NCBI GenBank assembly: GCA_003024785.1
Contig: PUQB01000919.1
Span: forward strand, 1-64,000
Direction of reading: 5' to 3'
Length of the DNA: 64,000 nucleotides
Source: Selaginella tamariscina
Lineage: Eukaryota > Streptophyta > Lycopodiopsida > Selaginellales > Selaginellaceae
Part shown: positions 1 to 11,589 of the stretch, in pieces
Position numbering within the stretch: position 1 is the stretch's first letter
How the letters are laid out: every line of letters starts with the position of its first letter
Translations under genes and position numbers: made by a program
Notes under the pieces: generated by a model
What the model was told of the DNA's origin: nothing
Database searches by the model: none
What the model saw: the letters and a program-made list of their open reading frames with translations, nothing else

Positions 1-746
1 CCCACAGTAGCGATGGATATCCCTGAATGGTACATATCGTCCTGCCACACCTCGCATATGACTGCTTGAAATCCCGTGGCTTTGCCATCTTGGGAATTGC
101 TTCAGCCACCATTTTCCAAAACTCATCGCACTTGTACAGAACATCTTGGAGGCCAAGAACCTTCGGTGCCACTGAAACTGAAACACAAATGTCAAGACTC
201 GAGAACAAAGTTGTTAAGTACAGACAAGTGTGAGAGGAAACTTTAATAAACAAAAGGGGTAATACAACTACACGGGGCGCAAAGACCCAGATAAAAAGGG
301 TTCATAAAACAAGGGGCAGTAGCCAGGAATACAGGGACGACCAAGCAAACGCAAACAGGGCAGAACACAACAGGGGCATGGAAAACCGACTAACACACAG
401 GGAATGTAAAGAAGCACCTACGAAGGGTTAAAGGGAATGGTAAAGAAGCAAGCGGGGACTCACAAAGTGCAAGCAGAATCAACAGTCACCAAGCCACACC
501 AGGCAGAGAAAATCACATACTTACCCTCGGATTTCAGTATAAGAAGTTCCTTCTCTCTCAGATGCTCCTCCTTCTCCTCAGCTGCTCCTTCTCCTTCCTG
601 AGATCCCGCTCCTTCTCCCTCAGATAGTCCTTATCAGGAGGTCCAGCCGCTTCCCTCAGCTGCTCGTGAGCCGCCCTTAATTGCCTCTCCACTTCCAGGA
701 TTTGGCTCTGGACTCCCTCGATTTGCCTCTCGATCTCAGACGCCAT
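1..746 (-). CDS. Partial coiled-coil protein gene, two exons, runs off the left edge
   Basis: Two exons can be read on the minus strand. Exon 1 (525-746) starts at ATG 746 and is almost wholly charged coiled coil, rich in Glu, Arg, Lys, Gln and Leu (for example IERQIEGVQSQILEVERQL). It ends at a good GTAAGTATG donor. Exon 2 (1-171) follows an acceptor at 172-174 and reads VAPKVLGLQDVLYKCDEFWKM and onwards, open to the window edge. The phase fits: one base of exon 1 completes the Val codon. Exon 1 carries one frame break near 570-582, where a 1-nt shift restores a Glu/Lys-rich frame up to the donor. I do not recognise the family. An upstream TTG could extend the frame but ATG 746 is the natural start. 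The splice model is an inference from phase and consensus. Confidence 0.55.
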
Positions 747-2276
747 TGCCAACCCTAGGTTATGATGCTTGATGCGGTATATTCTGTGCCAGCCGGCATA
801 GTTCGAATATTTATATATTATATCCGATATACTATGACAGTGTGTGTGTGTTTTTAAGCATAATTAATTAATTTGTTAACCTCATGCAAGAGTCTGGGTT
901 AATGGTCTGAGCAGCTACACGAGGAAGCAAGAGCTCCGGGATGATGCTGTTTTACAAGAAGGTGGTACATACAAGAAGTGTGTGTGTGTACACATAGCTT
1001 ATTTACTTGCTGATCCGAAACAAATGCTGCGTCTTACGAGTGTGCCGGTTTTAGAGAGTGAAGCTTACTTTCTTGTCTTCTTGGAGAAATGACAAAGATT
1101 TCTGGATATGTAACACACATACACATTCACTTGTGTATAAGTTTTCATATGCATGTGAGGGAAAGAACAACATGGATACAAAGTGGAAAACTTAAAGATA
1201 ATGAAAGAAAGAAGTATAATTATGTTTTGGAGATTTGGCAATTGAAGAAAGATATTGAAGAAGTTACACACACATGTCACACACACGCGCGCATGTACTT
1301 AAGTTTTAAGTGCTTCCATATGGCAATTGAAATTAAATTAAGTGGTAAATAAAAATAAAAAATACAACTTGCTTAAGCAGTTTATCACGATGCAAATGTT
1401 TATATCCTCCACGATTTTCAAATGGGAACTCAAATTTTAGGATTAGTATTACATTGTGCATTTGTGTGTGTGCACATGTGTGTGTGAGAGAGAGTTTACA
1501 TGTAATTTAAAAATTATTAACTGTTTGCAATTTTAGGACTGTATGGTAGGAAGTGGGGGTAGAATAAAGAGTTTCGATGAGGAATGTATATATCTTTGTG
1601 AACCACCGACGAGCAACTTGTTTCAAACTATATAAAGATATATTCGACTCACAAATTAAATGCACTTGCTCTTGAATTATGTATCCCTCGAGTTGTTACC
1701 TGTTTTAAATGTCTGTTCAAGAAAGCCGCCTTCGTATCCACACGGTGTACGTGAAGTTCACAATCCATTACAAATGTTAAGAAAATAAAAAAGAATCAAA
1801 TAATTGTTAAACAAACCACATGTAATAAAATCTCTTGAAAGTCTTAGTTAATAACACTTAACCACTAATGGAACTTTATATTGTTTAATGATATTATGGG
1901 GCTTCTTCTTAATCTTGAATGTTTCACTTACAAAGCCTTTCTCCATAAAAGTAACAGCACACGAGGCAACATACACAAGAGTCCATGTGTTGCTCTTCAT
2001 AAATAAGAATATTCATTCTTTTTTGTTTTATTCAAAGATGAACATATTCACGATTGAGAGCTTTTTCACATGTCTTTGGATCATTATCTATTATCATGCT
2101 GAAATAAAATAAAAAGTCCACTAAATAGGAATGAGGGCGACGAATATTGTTAGGAACGGTGATAAACTCAAGGTGAATTTGTTTTGGCACTTTTTCCAAC
2201 TTAACAACGATATCAACATGACCATTAATCGATGAGTGTTAATTATTAACCAAGTTTATTTAAGAAAAATCAAGTG
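747..2276. other. Non-coding AT-rich flank
   Basis: No coding exon is supported here. There are short (TG)n tracts near 840 and 980, alternating CA/TG runs at 1105-1290 and 1460-1495, and otherwise A+T-rich DNA. The stretch just above 746 holds the presumed promoter of the left-edge gene. I see no clear TATA box at a convincing distance. Confidence 0.5.
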
Positions 2277-3753
2277 GTGAGGCAAACCTAAATAGTGTTA
2301 CTATCGTTTTAAAGAAGAATCGAAAACCCAAAAACTCATCCAAAATGACTTAAACCCTAAAACTCGTAAAACTAAATATCACGACCTAAATATAACTTTT
2401 TAATTAATGAGTTAAATAACATGTACCCCTTAGTTCTATCTGTATAGTTATTAATTTTGTGGCCTAATTTTTATTCAGCCTAATAAGTTATAAGTCGAAA
2501 TGGATACCTTAATGTTCATTCGTTTGGATCCTTAAACTCAGGGTTTAACACAAAAGATGAGAGGTGCTCATGTTCAACAATCCCATGTACTCTCCATAGT
2601 TAGCCATCTTTCTTTAAACTACTTTATTCTCTACACGAACACAAAACTGAATCATAACAGAATACATACATTTTCCTAGTCAAGACTGCAATCTACATAC
2701 GTGTGTGTGTGTGTGAAGCTGCACTAAAACCTCTAAATGTGTACAGGCGGGCAACAAAGCCATGCTCCACTTAAAATAAATGAAAACAACAAGCCCAGTA
2801 AATGGCATTTGCGTACTAAGATATGCTTATTTTCGGTTGCAAAATGTGTATTTTAAATGCATAAGTTTTAGGGTTTTACATAAAATTATGTATTTAAAAT
2901 GTAGATTTTGCACCCCAAACAGGCAAACCAAACAATACGTATGAAAAGGTGTATAACACATTGTTAAACCTCCCCAGTAATATATAGCGTATTCTCGCAG
3001 CTCGTTTTGCTAAACGGTAATAATTTGGTGAGGCAAACCTAAATAGTGTTACTATCGTTTTAAAGAAGAATCGAAAACCCAAAAACTCATCCAAAATGAC
3101 TTCAACCCTAAAACTCGTAAAACTAAATATCACGACCTAAATATAACTTTTTAATTAATGAGTTAAATAACATGTACCCCTTAGTATAGTTATAATTTTG
3201 TGGCCTAATTTTTATTCAGCCTAATAAGTTATAAGTCAAAATGAATACCTTAATGTTCATTCGTTTGGATCCTTAAACTCAGGGTTTAACACAAAAGATG
3301 AGAGGTGCTCATGTTCAATAATCCTATGTACTCTCCATAGTTAGCCATCTTTCTTTAAACTTCTTTTCTTTTCTACAGGAACACAAAACTGGATCATAAC
3401 AGAATACGTACATTTTCCTAGTCAAGACTGCAATCTACATACGTGTGTGTGTGTGTGAAGCTGCACTAAAACCTCTAAATGTGTACAGGCGGGCAACAAA
3501 GCCATGCTCCACTTAAAATAAACAAAAAACAACAAGCCCAGTAAATGGCATTTGCGTACTAAGATATGCTTATTTTCGGTTGCAAAATGTGTATTTTAAA
3601 TGCATAAGTTTTAGGGTTTTACATAAAATTATGTATTTAAAATGTAGATTTTGCACCCCAAACAGGCAAGACCAAACAATACGTATGAAAAGGTGTACAA
3701 CACATTGTTAAACCTCCCAGTATATATAGCGTATTCTCGCAGCTCGTTTTGCT
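2277..3753. repeat. Direct tandem duplication, two copies of about 0.74 kb
   Basis: Copy 1 (about 2277-3011) and copy 2 (about 3027-3753) run nearly base for base, from GGTGAGGCAAACCTAAATAG to CAGCTCGTTTTGCTAA. Both contain the same (TG)n block, the same GCTGCACTAAAACCTCTAAA segment and the same end. Differences are scattered substitutions and small indels, so this is a real but fairly recent duplication. A short spacer of about 15 bp lies between them. No coding potential is convincing in either copy. Confidence 0.85.
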
Positions 3754-4802
3754 AATAATACATTCCTACATTGTATGTTTATTGTACATATAGCTTCAAA
3801 TTGTGTTATAGAAAATATTTTATTTTTAATCTAATATATTTTTGATATTACATTGATATTTAAATTTTCTTTTAGATTTTCAAACCTTTTACTTTTGGTT
3901 TCTAACGAGAAGTTATAAATATTATAAACAAATTTTACTATTTTTTTAATATATAAAAGTAAACAATTTAAAAGTAGTTTCCGGTGAACACTATTAGGTC
4001 ATGCATTATCAAAGCACTCAATAAATATAGGTAAACATTATATACAGACATCTGTATATATCGTGTGTGTACACACTCCATATATATACGATGTACAGAC
4101 AACCGCATGCATCAATATTAGTTAATTAATTTGTACCTATAAGTTTACAACATTTTATTTTAGAATTATAATATTAATTTGACATTTTACACGTTATTAT
4201 ATCAAAAATAATATCGAACCATATATTATTTTAAAATTAATCAACTAAGCATTTTTCATCTATTCATAGTATTTTTAAGCATGTATTCGCTGTGTTGTTT
4301 TACTGACGTGTTATTTAATTTTCTAAAATGTTATTTTTATTTTTATCATAACACAATTTTTATTTAAGTATTTAAATTACAAATACTTATAAATTATAAT
4401 TTAAGTTAAATTATAAATACTTATAGAATTATAAATATTTATAAATTATTATTAAATAAATTATAAATTATGAAAAGTTATTATTTAACTTATAATTTTG
4501 TATATATTTTATATGCACTATGGATAACTATAATTAATAAAAAAATTAAGTTTACAACACAATTTAAATAATAATTTTATTATAATTTATAATATTTATC
4601 ATTTCAATTTTAATTTAAGAAAATAATACATTGTCTGTGCAATGTATACATTATTTATGTATATTTTATGTGATTTATGATAAATGAAAAAAAATAAAAA
4701 TAATAATAACACGTCAGCAAGCCAATGTGTATAATCTTCTATGCTATCCCATTTTGCCACTATTCATTCTTGATTAACATTAGTATATATACATCATCAT
4801 AT
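3754..4802. other. AT-rich spacer with one copy of a dispersed repeat
   Basis: About 3760-4110 matches a segment seen again near 11.2-11.55, 17.9-18.4, 21.76-22.25, 29.9-30.15 and 36.9-37.2 kb. Shared landmarks are GAAGGTTATAAATATTA, TCATGCATTATCAAAGC and paired TGTGTGTACACAC tracts. The remainder is very A+T-rich and shows no genes. The gypsy element inserts at 4803. Confidence 0.5.
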
Positions 4803-5003
4803 TGTAAGATACTGTATATTAGTAACGTACCGTATATACGCATGTGTATATACGCACATGCGTAGTGACACATGGGTGGTGATCTGGCCCCATGTGTCAG
4901 CCACGTGTCGCATGTGTGCCACGTGGCAGGAGACCTCCTGTATATAAGCAGGGTTTTTGTAAACTAAGATATCAGATTTTCATTTAATATATCTGCTCTT
5001 TCA
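4803..5003 (+). repeat. 5-prime LTR
   Basis: A 201-bp LTR, TG...CA. It contains a TATA-like TATATAAGCAGGG about 60 bp from its end, and a cluster of ACGT-core palindromes including GCCACGTGTC and GCCACGTGGC. Compared with the 3-prime copy it shows one substitution and five 1-2 nt indels. Confidence 0.93.
4899..4955 (+). promoter_or_regulatory. LTR promoter: ACGT-core boxes and TATA box
   Basis: Two ACGT-core sites, GCCACGTGTC and GCCACGTGGC, lie about 10 bp apart. A TATATAAG box follows about 20 bp later. In plants CACGTG G-boxes bind bZIP and bHLH factors, often in stress or light responses. The same arrangement is present in the 3-prime LTR. Promoter activity is inferred. Confidence 0.55.
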
Positions 5004-5056
5004 TTGGTGGAGAAGTTGGGTATTCCTTTCTTCCGCATTTTCTTTTTCTTGTTTCC

Positions 5057-6138
5057 ATGACAATGAACATGGAGACGGCTTTTAGCATTATTGCTACTGC
5101 TATTGATGCACAAACTAAGTTGTTGGAGCGCTTCGTTGAGGGTCCGTCCTCCTCTTCCCCGTCTGAGCCTCATGCCGGGGGATCTGCTTCTAGTACTCCT
5201 TCATCTTCTTCACAGGCCACAAATCCGAGGGTTCGACCCCGATCTTTTTGTGGTGATCCGGGAGATGATGTATACCACTGGTTTGATCATTTCCAAGTCA
5301 TTGTTCGTTATCATGGTTGGGATGAGGCCCGTGCTCTCAGAGAATTCCCTACATGTTTGGAAGGCCCTGCGCTCAAGTGGTATAATGGATTGGCTGCGGA
5401 GATTCAAGCCAATAGTAATCGGTTAACGGAATGTCTCAAACGTACGTTTGGCAAAGTTGAGGATTCAGATGATGCTTTCCAACAACTGCATGCGATACGA
5501 CAACATCCTGGTGAGTCTGTTATGCGGTTAGTATTAGGTTCGGGGATTTAGTTCGGCGTGCATATCCTAACATGCCTGAGCCTATTAAGCTCGGTATGTT
5601 ATGGCCAACTATGCGACCCGAACTTGTTCGATTCGTTCGGGCTCTTCGTCCTACCACATTGGAGGAAGCTTTTGCACTAGCTCAACGTTTTGAGTTGGTG
5701 CCTGGTGAGGGCCGTGTTCCCCTTGGGTTACCTGCTCCTCTTGTTCAGCGTGCTGATCCAATGGAGGTTGATGCTGCTGCATATGTGCCCGCACGACAAG
5801 CCTTTCGTGGTCGACCTCGGGGCCCACCCCGTAGACCACCTCCACGAAATCGTCCTGCACCTGCTCCAGTTCCTGCCCGTGGTGGTCAAAATCCACGGAT
5901 TCGTGACAGGAGGAATCGGAACAATGCAGGTCAACCCAATCAAGTTCACTGCTGGGCCTGTTGGGCACCTGGACATACTTGGCGGGCATGCGATGTGTAT
6001 CCTGATTGGCGTCCACCACATCCAGGCTGGCGACCATATGTTCCGGATGGTGTACCTGTGGCGGCCATTATGTCTGATGATGAGCTTCCAGATGATGACG
6101 CTTCTCTTGCGGGTGGATCTGTTGCGGAAAACCAGTAA
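5057..6138 (+). pseudogene. gag: gag (capsid/nucleocapsid) of the gypsy element, one frame break
   Basis: Translation starts at ATG 5057 (MTMNMETAFSII). The capsid region follows, with the retrotransposon-gag pattern around DDVYHWFDHF and ALKWYNGL. A frame shift near 5523-5540 stops the first frame at 5551; gag homology continues in another frame (RFGDLVRRAYP and onwards). The second part has an Arg/Pro-rich linker and a single CCHC zinc knuckle, CWACWAPGHTWRAC, near 5955-5995. It ends at a stop at 6138. The product would package the element RNA in virus-like particles. Confidence 0.85.
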
Positions 6139-6167
6139 TCGTACGGGCGACGGAGGGATCCCGTGCG

Positions 6168-6632
6168 ATGGAAACTCCACCTCCATGTTTTTTTCGCTAT
6201 GCATATCAAGGGTTGCAAGTTCCACCAAATCATCCAGTTTTCACATTTTCTGCACGAGTGAATGATGTTTCAGTCACAGTACTTGTGGATACAGGATCTA
6301 GCATGTCTTCCATAACTACTTCTCTGGCGCATCGGTGCTCATTACCCTTGAGACGAGCAGATAAGGTCTTGCACATTTTATATGGTAATGGGCAGTCTCG
6401 TGCAGGTATCACAGTACACCACTTCGACTACGCTGGTTATGGGTGCCAACTGTAAGTTTCCCTCTGGGTCTCTTAGGGTTGTCCCTTCCCAGGTCTTTGA
6501 CATCATTCTGGGATGTGATTGGTTAAAGCAGTCGAAAGGTACATGTGATTTTTCACTCTCTCCTCCTGTATTACGCTTGGAGTCTGTGTCTTTGCAGTCT
6601 GTTCCTTTACGTCCAGAGAAGTTTGTTGCTGT
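6168..6632 (+). pseudogene. pr: Aspartic protease region of pol, frame-shifted
   Basis: The active-site motif LVDTGSSMSSIT is present at about 6285-6320, typical of retropepsins of gypsy elements. That frame stops at 6455. The downstream part of the protease, including ILGCDWL at about 6507-6530, continues in another frame. The enzyme would cleave the gag-pol polyprotein. Its boundary with the reverse transcriptase is approximate. Confidence 0.85.
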
Positions 6633-8260
6633 TTGTATCACGCATACAGCTCCTTTGATTCCGGTCTTGGGTGGTGTTCATCTCAACAGGTTCAAATGCC
6701 GGATCCGTCACCTGAGTGTCGAGCACACTGCATCGAACAACTTAAGAAACAGTATGCAAGTTTGTTCAAATTTGATCTGTCCCAAGGTGCACGTGTGAAG
6801 ACTCGACACTGTATACCCACCGGCAATGCAAAGCCTTTCAAAGTCCCGGTTCGACGCAGGTCACCAAAGGAGTTATCAGCCATGCGAACAGCTGTTACTG
6901 ATATGATTGGTAAACGAGTGTGTCGTCCGTCACGGAGTCCATGGGCATGTGAACCTCATTTGGTTCCCAAGCCTGATGGATCTCTCCGATTTTGTGTGGA
7001 TTACCGACCTCTTAACGATGTTACCATCAAAGATGTCTATCCACTTCCGAACTCTGCCGATCTATTAGATCGTTTGGGTCAGAGTCGATGGTTTACTAAG
7101 TTGGATTTGGCATCAGGATATTGGCAGGTTCCTATGGCTGAGGAGGATATTCCAAAAACGGCCTTCCGGACACCATTTGGTCTTTACGAGTTTTTGGTCA
7201 TGCCTTTTGGATTGACTTCAGCTCCTGCCACCTTTCAACGCATGATGGATGAGCTTCTTTCCGATATGCCTGATATCACTGCCGATTTTATCGACGATGT
7301 GCTCATTCATGGGTCTGGTTCTTGGGAGGATCACATTCGTGATGTACGGCGCGTTCTTGATCGATTTCGAGAAGTTGGCCTGAAGTTGAAACTTGAAAAG
7401 TGTGTGTTTGGTTCGACCGACACCACTTACTTGGGTTACCGTATATCTCGAGAGGGTTTACAGGTGGATCCAATGAAGTTGCGAGCTGTTCGAGAGTTCC
7501 CTCGTCCCCGTACAGTACAGGAAGTCCAGCGTTTCTTGGGCACGGTGCAGTACTTGGGTCGATTCATCGATCATCTCACTGATCGAACTGCCCCTCTTCG
7601 GGAGTTAGTTCGTCCACAGGTATCTTTCAGGTGGACTCGCAGGTGTCAGCAGGCATTTGACCAGTTAAAAGAGTTCCTGACAACTCCACCATTGCTTCAA
7701 TACCCAGATTTTACTCGTCCGTTCATTTTACGAGTAGATGCCTCAGATGTTGGTATTGGTGGTGTATTGATGCAAACTGATGCTGTGGATTCTTCAATTC
7801 GACACCCGGTGGCTTACATTAGTCGAGTACTCACGCCGGCTGAGCGGAATTATTCCACTACTGAAAAAGAATGCCTTGCTGCTGTTTGGGGTTTTGAACG
7901 ACTTCATGCCTACTTACATGGGAGTGAAACACTTTTGGAGTGTGATCATGCTGCTGTCACTTCCTTATTAAAACGGAAGAATTTAGTGGGTCGCGTAGCC
8001 AGATGGGCATTACGTCTCCAGGTATATAACTTTAAGGTGGTGCACAGGCCTGGGCGAACAATGGTGGATGCGGATGCACTTTCTCGAGCACCCCTCTCCG
8101 ATTCCACTTTGCCTGCTCATGCAGTAGCTGCAGCATTCGGTTTGATACAAGCCCCTCAGGTATTCGATGCCGACTTACCATCCTTGGAACAGTGGCAGGA
8201 TGCTCAAAAACATGAACCATGGACGAGGCAATTACGCGATGCGTTTGCAATCCGTCTTCC
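6633..8260 (+). pseudogene. pol: Reverse transcriptase and RNase H region of pol
   Basis: A long open stretch carries the gypsy reverse transcriptase. LRFCVDYRPLN (about 6981), FTKLDLASGYWQV (about 7092), TPFGLYEFLVMPFGL and the catalytic FIDD box (about 7289) appear in order. The thumb and tether (RFLGTVQYLGRFI) follow, then RNase H with LRVDASDVGIGGVL and STTEKECLAAVW. The active-site box is FIDD rather than the YADD or YVDD common in plant gypsy elements. Downstream of about 8250 the frame is lost and integrase continues in a different one. Clade assignment needs a tree. Confidence 0.92.
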
Positions 8261-9455
8261 GAACCTCGGTTTCGACAATATCATGCTCAGTTTCGACTTC
8301 AGGATGGTTTATTGTATTTTATTGGGACAAATCCAGAGGACAGATGGCGTTTGGCTGTACCCTCTACATATGTTCCACACCTTCTTCGAGCATATCATGA
8401 TTCACCTATTGTTGGAGGTCATCTTGGTCAACGAGTGTTGGAGAAGCTGCGCCGATCATTTTATTGGCCAGCATGCGTGGTGATGTGATCAGGTATATTC
8501 AAAGTTGTCCCACTTGTCAAACTCGGAATTCCTCTACGACTCGGGCCATGGGGTGTTGGAATCCATCAATGTCTCTCGCCCTTTTGAGTTAATTGCAGTG
8601 GATTTAATGGGACCTTTTCCACGTTCTTCTCAAGGTAACCAGTACATCATTGTTGTATCCGATTATTTAACTCGATGGGTGGAGGTTGGTGCTCTTCCGG
8701 ATGCAACTGCCATGTCAACAGCTTTGTTTCTGTTCGATAATGTGGTTTTGCAGCATTCTTGTCCAGAGCGGATGTTATCAGACAATGGCCCCGCTTTCAT
8801 TGCAGAGGTATTCCGAGTGTTGTGTGAGAGGTTAGGGGTAAAACATTCATTTGCCTCTCCGTATCATCCACAAACTGATGGTTTGGTGGAGCGATTGAAT
8901 CGGACCTTCAAGGGTATGATCTCGAAGTATGTGAACTTCAATCACACGGACTGGGATTGGTATTTGCGATGTTTGAGATTTGCTTATGTAACAGGCATTC
9001 AGAGTTCGATTGGTATCTCTCCATTCAAGGCATTGTATGGATATGATCCTAAGTTGCCTAGTGAATTGGGGTTATCATCGAATCTGCCACGTGCCGAGGA
9101 TGCAAAGATGTGGGCTCGACATTTGGATGCTGTTTTGCCTCTTCTGCGTGCAGAGTCTGCTGAACATCTTGGTCGAGCTCAAATGCGGCAGCAATCTTCT
9201 TACAATGCACGACATCAAATTCCACCAGATTTTGCTGACGGTGACTTAGTCCTGGTACGTTTTCCCAAGCTGACTGCACCTGGGCTTGCAACTGGTTTAT
9301 TACATAAGTGGCTTGGTCCCTACCGAGTACTCCGAAAGGTTGGTCCTCAGGTATATCAAGTAAGTTGGTGGGATCTCATGAGGTTGAGATAGTTCACGTG
9401 GTTCGAATGAAACGGTTTGTCGTTCGAGACTCGTTGAGTACATTTGGTCATACCT
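8219..9455 (+). pseudogene. int: Integrase region of pol, frame-shifted three times
   Basis: The His-His zinc-binding half lies near 8400-8470 (HDSPIVGGHLG), with the Cys pair (SCPTC) just after a frame change near 8480-8515. The DDE core is then open from 8505: AVDLMGPF holds the first Asp, MLSDNGPAF the second and GLVERLNRTFK the Glu. A GPY/F-type C-terminal motif (HKWLGPYRVL) follows at about 9303. A last shift near 9365-9380 moves the tail (VVRMKRFVVRD) to another frame. I see no chromodomain. The protein would insert the cDNA copy. Confidence 0.9.
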
Positions 9456-9515
9456 TAGATGGCCCAGCTCACACGGATCCAGGACCATCAGATCCATCAC
9501 CATCTACACAGCCGC

Positions 9516-9526
9516 AGAGGGGAGGA
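9516..9526 (+). other. Polypurine tract
   Basis: The sequence AGAGGGGAGGA lies two bases before the TG of the 3-prime LTR. This is the expected position of the plus-strand primer of an LTR retrotransposon. Confidence 0.8.
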
Positions 9527-9528
9527 TA

Positions 9529-9728
9529 TGTAAGATACTGTATATTAGTAACGTACCGTATATACGCATGTGTATATACACACATGCGTAGTGACACATG
9601 GGTGGTGATCTGGCCCCATGTGTCAGCGCCACGTGTCGCATGTGTGCCACGTGGCAGGACCTCCTGTATATAAGCAGGGTTTTTTGTAAACTAAATATCA
9701 GATTTTCATTTAATATATCTGCTCTTCA
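9529..9728 (+). repeat. 3-prime LTR
   Basis: A 200-bp LTR matching 4803-5003, from TGTAAGATAC to CTCTTCA. It differs by one G/A change, a 2-nt insertion, a 2-nt deletion and three single-base indels. It is followed by ATAT, the likely target-site duplication. Confidence 0.93.
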
Positions 9729-10299
9729 ATATTTGTACATATGCATATATACTCCACATATACATTACATCAATTTATCTTCTTCAAATTAGGTAGTATG
9801 TAGTTAATTGTAGCGCGGAGAAATATCCTATTATAGTTTGATAGTTTACTAATATTTTAACATTATTTATTTTCTTGTTTAAATTGTTATTTTCGTGTTT
9901 TCTACAAGAGTATTTATATCATTCTTATAAACAAATGTAAAGAAGCAAACAATCTCAAAACTTCAAAAATATGTGCAAAAACGTTTGTTTAAGCAATATA
10001 AACATCATCTCATACACACACAGACACTATTTATGTATGTATATTATATATATATTAGAACTTAATAGATGTTTCTTATATATGTGTAAATTATATAATA
10101 TGTATCATATACAATGATAAAACATAAATTTATAAACTAAGTCCGTATACTTTTAAATATTTCTGCACACGACACATCTCTCTCTTTACCATTTCAATTG
10201 TATCAATTAAAATTTAAATTATTTTCATTCTTTGCATTTATACCATGGAATTGAAAATGTAAATATGTCAATGTCTTGATTTATTTTATTTTTGATAAT
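9729..10299. other. AT-rich spacer
   Basis: No gene or structured element is seen. The stretch from about 9830 (TAGTTTGATAGTTTACTAATATTTTAAC) recurs near 11.87, 13.58, 14.2 and 35.05 kb, so it belongs to the local duplicated background around the phosphorylase fragments. Confidence 0.4.
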
Positions 10300-10836
10300 T
10301 TAGCATTTTGACTTCATGAATTTGGACATTCTTGAATATGCCATATAGTCTCGGATCCCGCTTTAGACATTTTAAAAACAAATATATTTTAAATAAATAT
10401 CTAAAAATATAGATATACATATGAAACTAACTAAACACGTTCCATGTTTTAGTTAATAATATATTAAGTATAGTTATTTAACAAATAAAAATAACAATAA
10501 TAATGACATAATAATTTATTATAATTAATAAGCTACATAATTAAGTTAAATTATTTATAGCTTTCTTCTGTGCAACGTCTTCACGTCCATAAGCACTATC
10601 TCCTTTAATATTTTGAACAAAAAGGAGTTAATTCTTATTTAAGGCTTTTATATACAAAATATTAATTTTAACTAATTATTTTTTATTATATACCTTCGAG
10701 AGCTTGAAGAAGTGATAATCTCCAAATACACGATTTCTAATAAAGTCAACCTCAGTAGATAAACCCAACCTTAAACCCTAAGCCCCAGGTCCATTTATAT
10801 TCTCACACACAGAATGCGTGCGTTGTATCTGTAATA

Positions 10837-10892
<56 letters not shown>

Positions 10893-11220
10893 ATATATAT
10901 ATATATAGTATGTAGATGTATGTATGTACCTGTTGTGCTTATGTGTGGCAGCTGCTGCAACTGTGACGTTATAGTCTTGAAAACCACCTGTATTAAATCA
11001 CTTAATTAGCGCTTTAATGAAAGCAAGAACATATGCTAATATATTACCACATTGTATATACCATAAATAATAAGGGTTTAAAGTTTAGTGGAACTATATT
11101 TAATAATAATAATAATGATAATATATTACCTCGAGATAAGTGGAATGTGTGATTATTTATACTGTTCCTGAACCACATTTTTACGCTCTTCAGGGCTGTG
11201 TATTTAGCCAGTAAGTATTA
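10300..11220 (-). pseudogene. Phosphorylase ghost copy A (exons 17, 16, 15, 13, 12)
   Basis: Read on the minus strand, short blocks match exons of the PHS2 gene at 42-47 kb, in gene order. Exon 17 is at about 10306-10370 (GGACATTCTTGAATATGCC on the plus strand). Exon 16 is at 10560-10610, exon 15 at 10690-10745, exon 13 at 10925-11005 (AAAACCACCTGTATTAAATC) and exon 12 at 11130-11215 (ACGCTCTTCAGGGCTG). Intron sequence is partly kept, such as AAACCCAACCTTAAACCCTA after exon 15, so this is DNA-level duplication and not a retrocopy. Exon 14 is missing and each block has internal deletions. No function is expected. Confidence 0.8.
10842..10915. repeat. (TC)n / (TA)n microsatellite
   Basis: About 45 bp of CT dinucleotides followed by about 20 bp of TA. 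It lies in the former intron between exons 15 and 13 of ghost copy A. The equivalent PHS2 intron also holds a (TC)n(AC)n tract, so the microsatellite was probably duplicated with the gene. Confidence 0.85.
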
Positions 11221-11548
11221 ACAATATAATATATTTAAATCATAATACATTTATTGAATTGAACATTGTGTACATAAAGCTTCAAATTATTGTTATTGAG
11301 AATACATTTTGATATTACAGTGATATTTAAATTATATTTTAAAAGCTTAAATTCTTTTATAATTATCATCATCCAACTGAAACCCTTTAGACCTATAAAT
11401 TATTAAAATATTTTTTAGTATTTCTTATAAACACATATAAAAAACAAATTATTTCAAACAATTTGGTTGAACACTATTTAAATCATGCATCATCAAAAGC
11501 TCTCTCTGTCACACACCTACGCATCTTTAAACGAGTGTAGGATAAATA

Positions 11549-11589
<41 letters not shown>

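Larger units (their letters stand above)
4803..9728 (+). mobile_element. Ty3/gypsy LTR retrotransposon, structurally complete, frames broken
   Basis: Two 200-bp LTRs beginning TGTAAGATAC and ending TTCA bracket gag, protease, reverse transcriptase, RNase H and integrase, in that gypsy order. A 4-bp ATAT direct repeat (4799-4802 and 9729-9732) is the likely target-site duplication. A purine tract lies directly before the 3-prime LTR. The region just after the 5-prime LTR (TTGGTGGAGAAGTTGGG) should hold the primer-binding site, but I could not match it to a tRNA. No chromodomain is visible after the GPY/F-like motif. The coding region has about five or six frame changes. The LTRs differ by one substitution and five small indels, so the insertion looks young. 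Confidence 0.93.
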
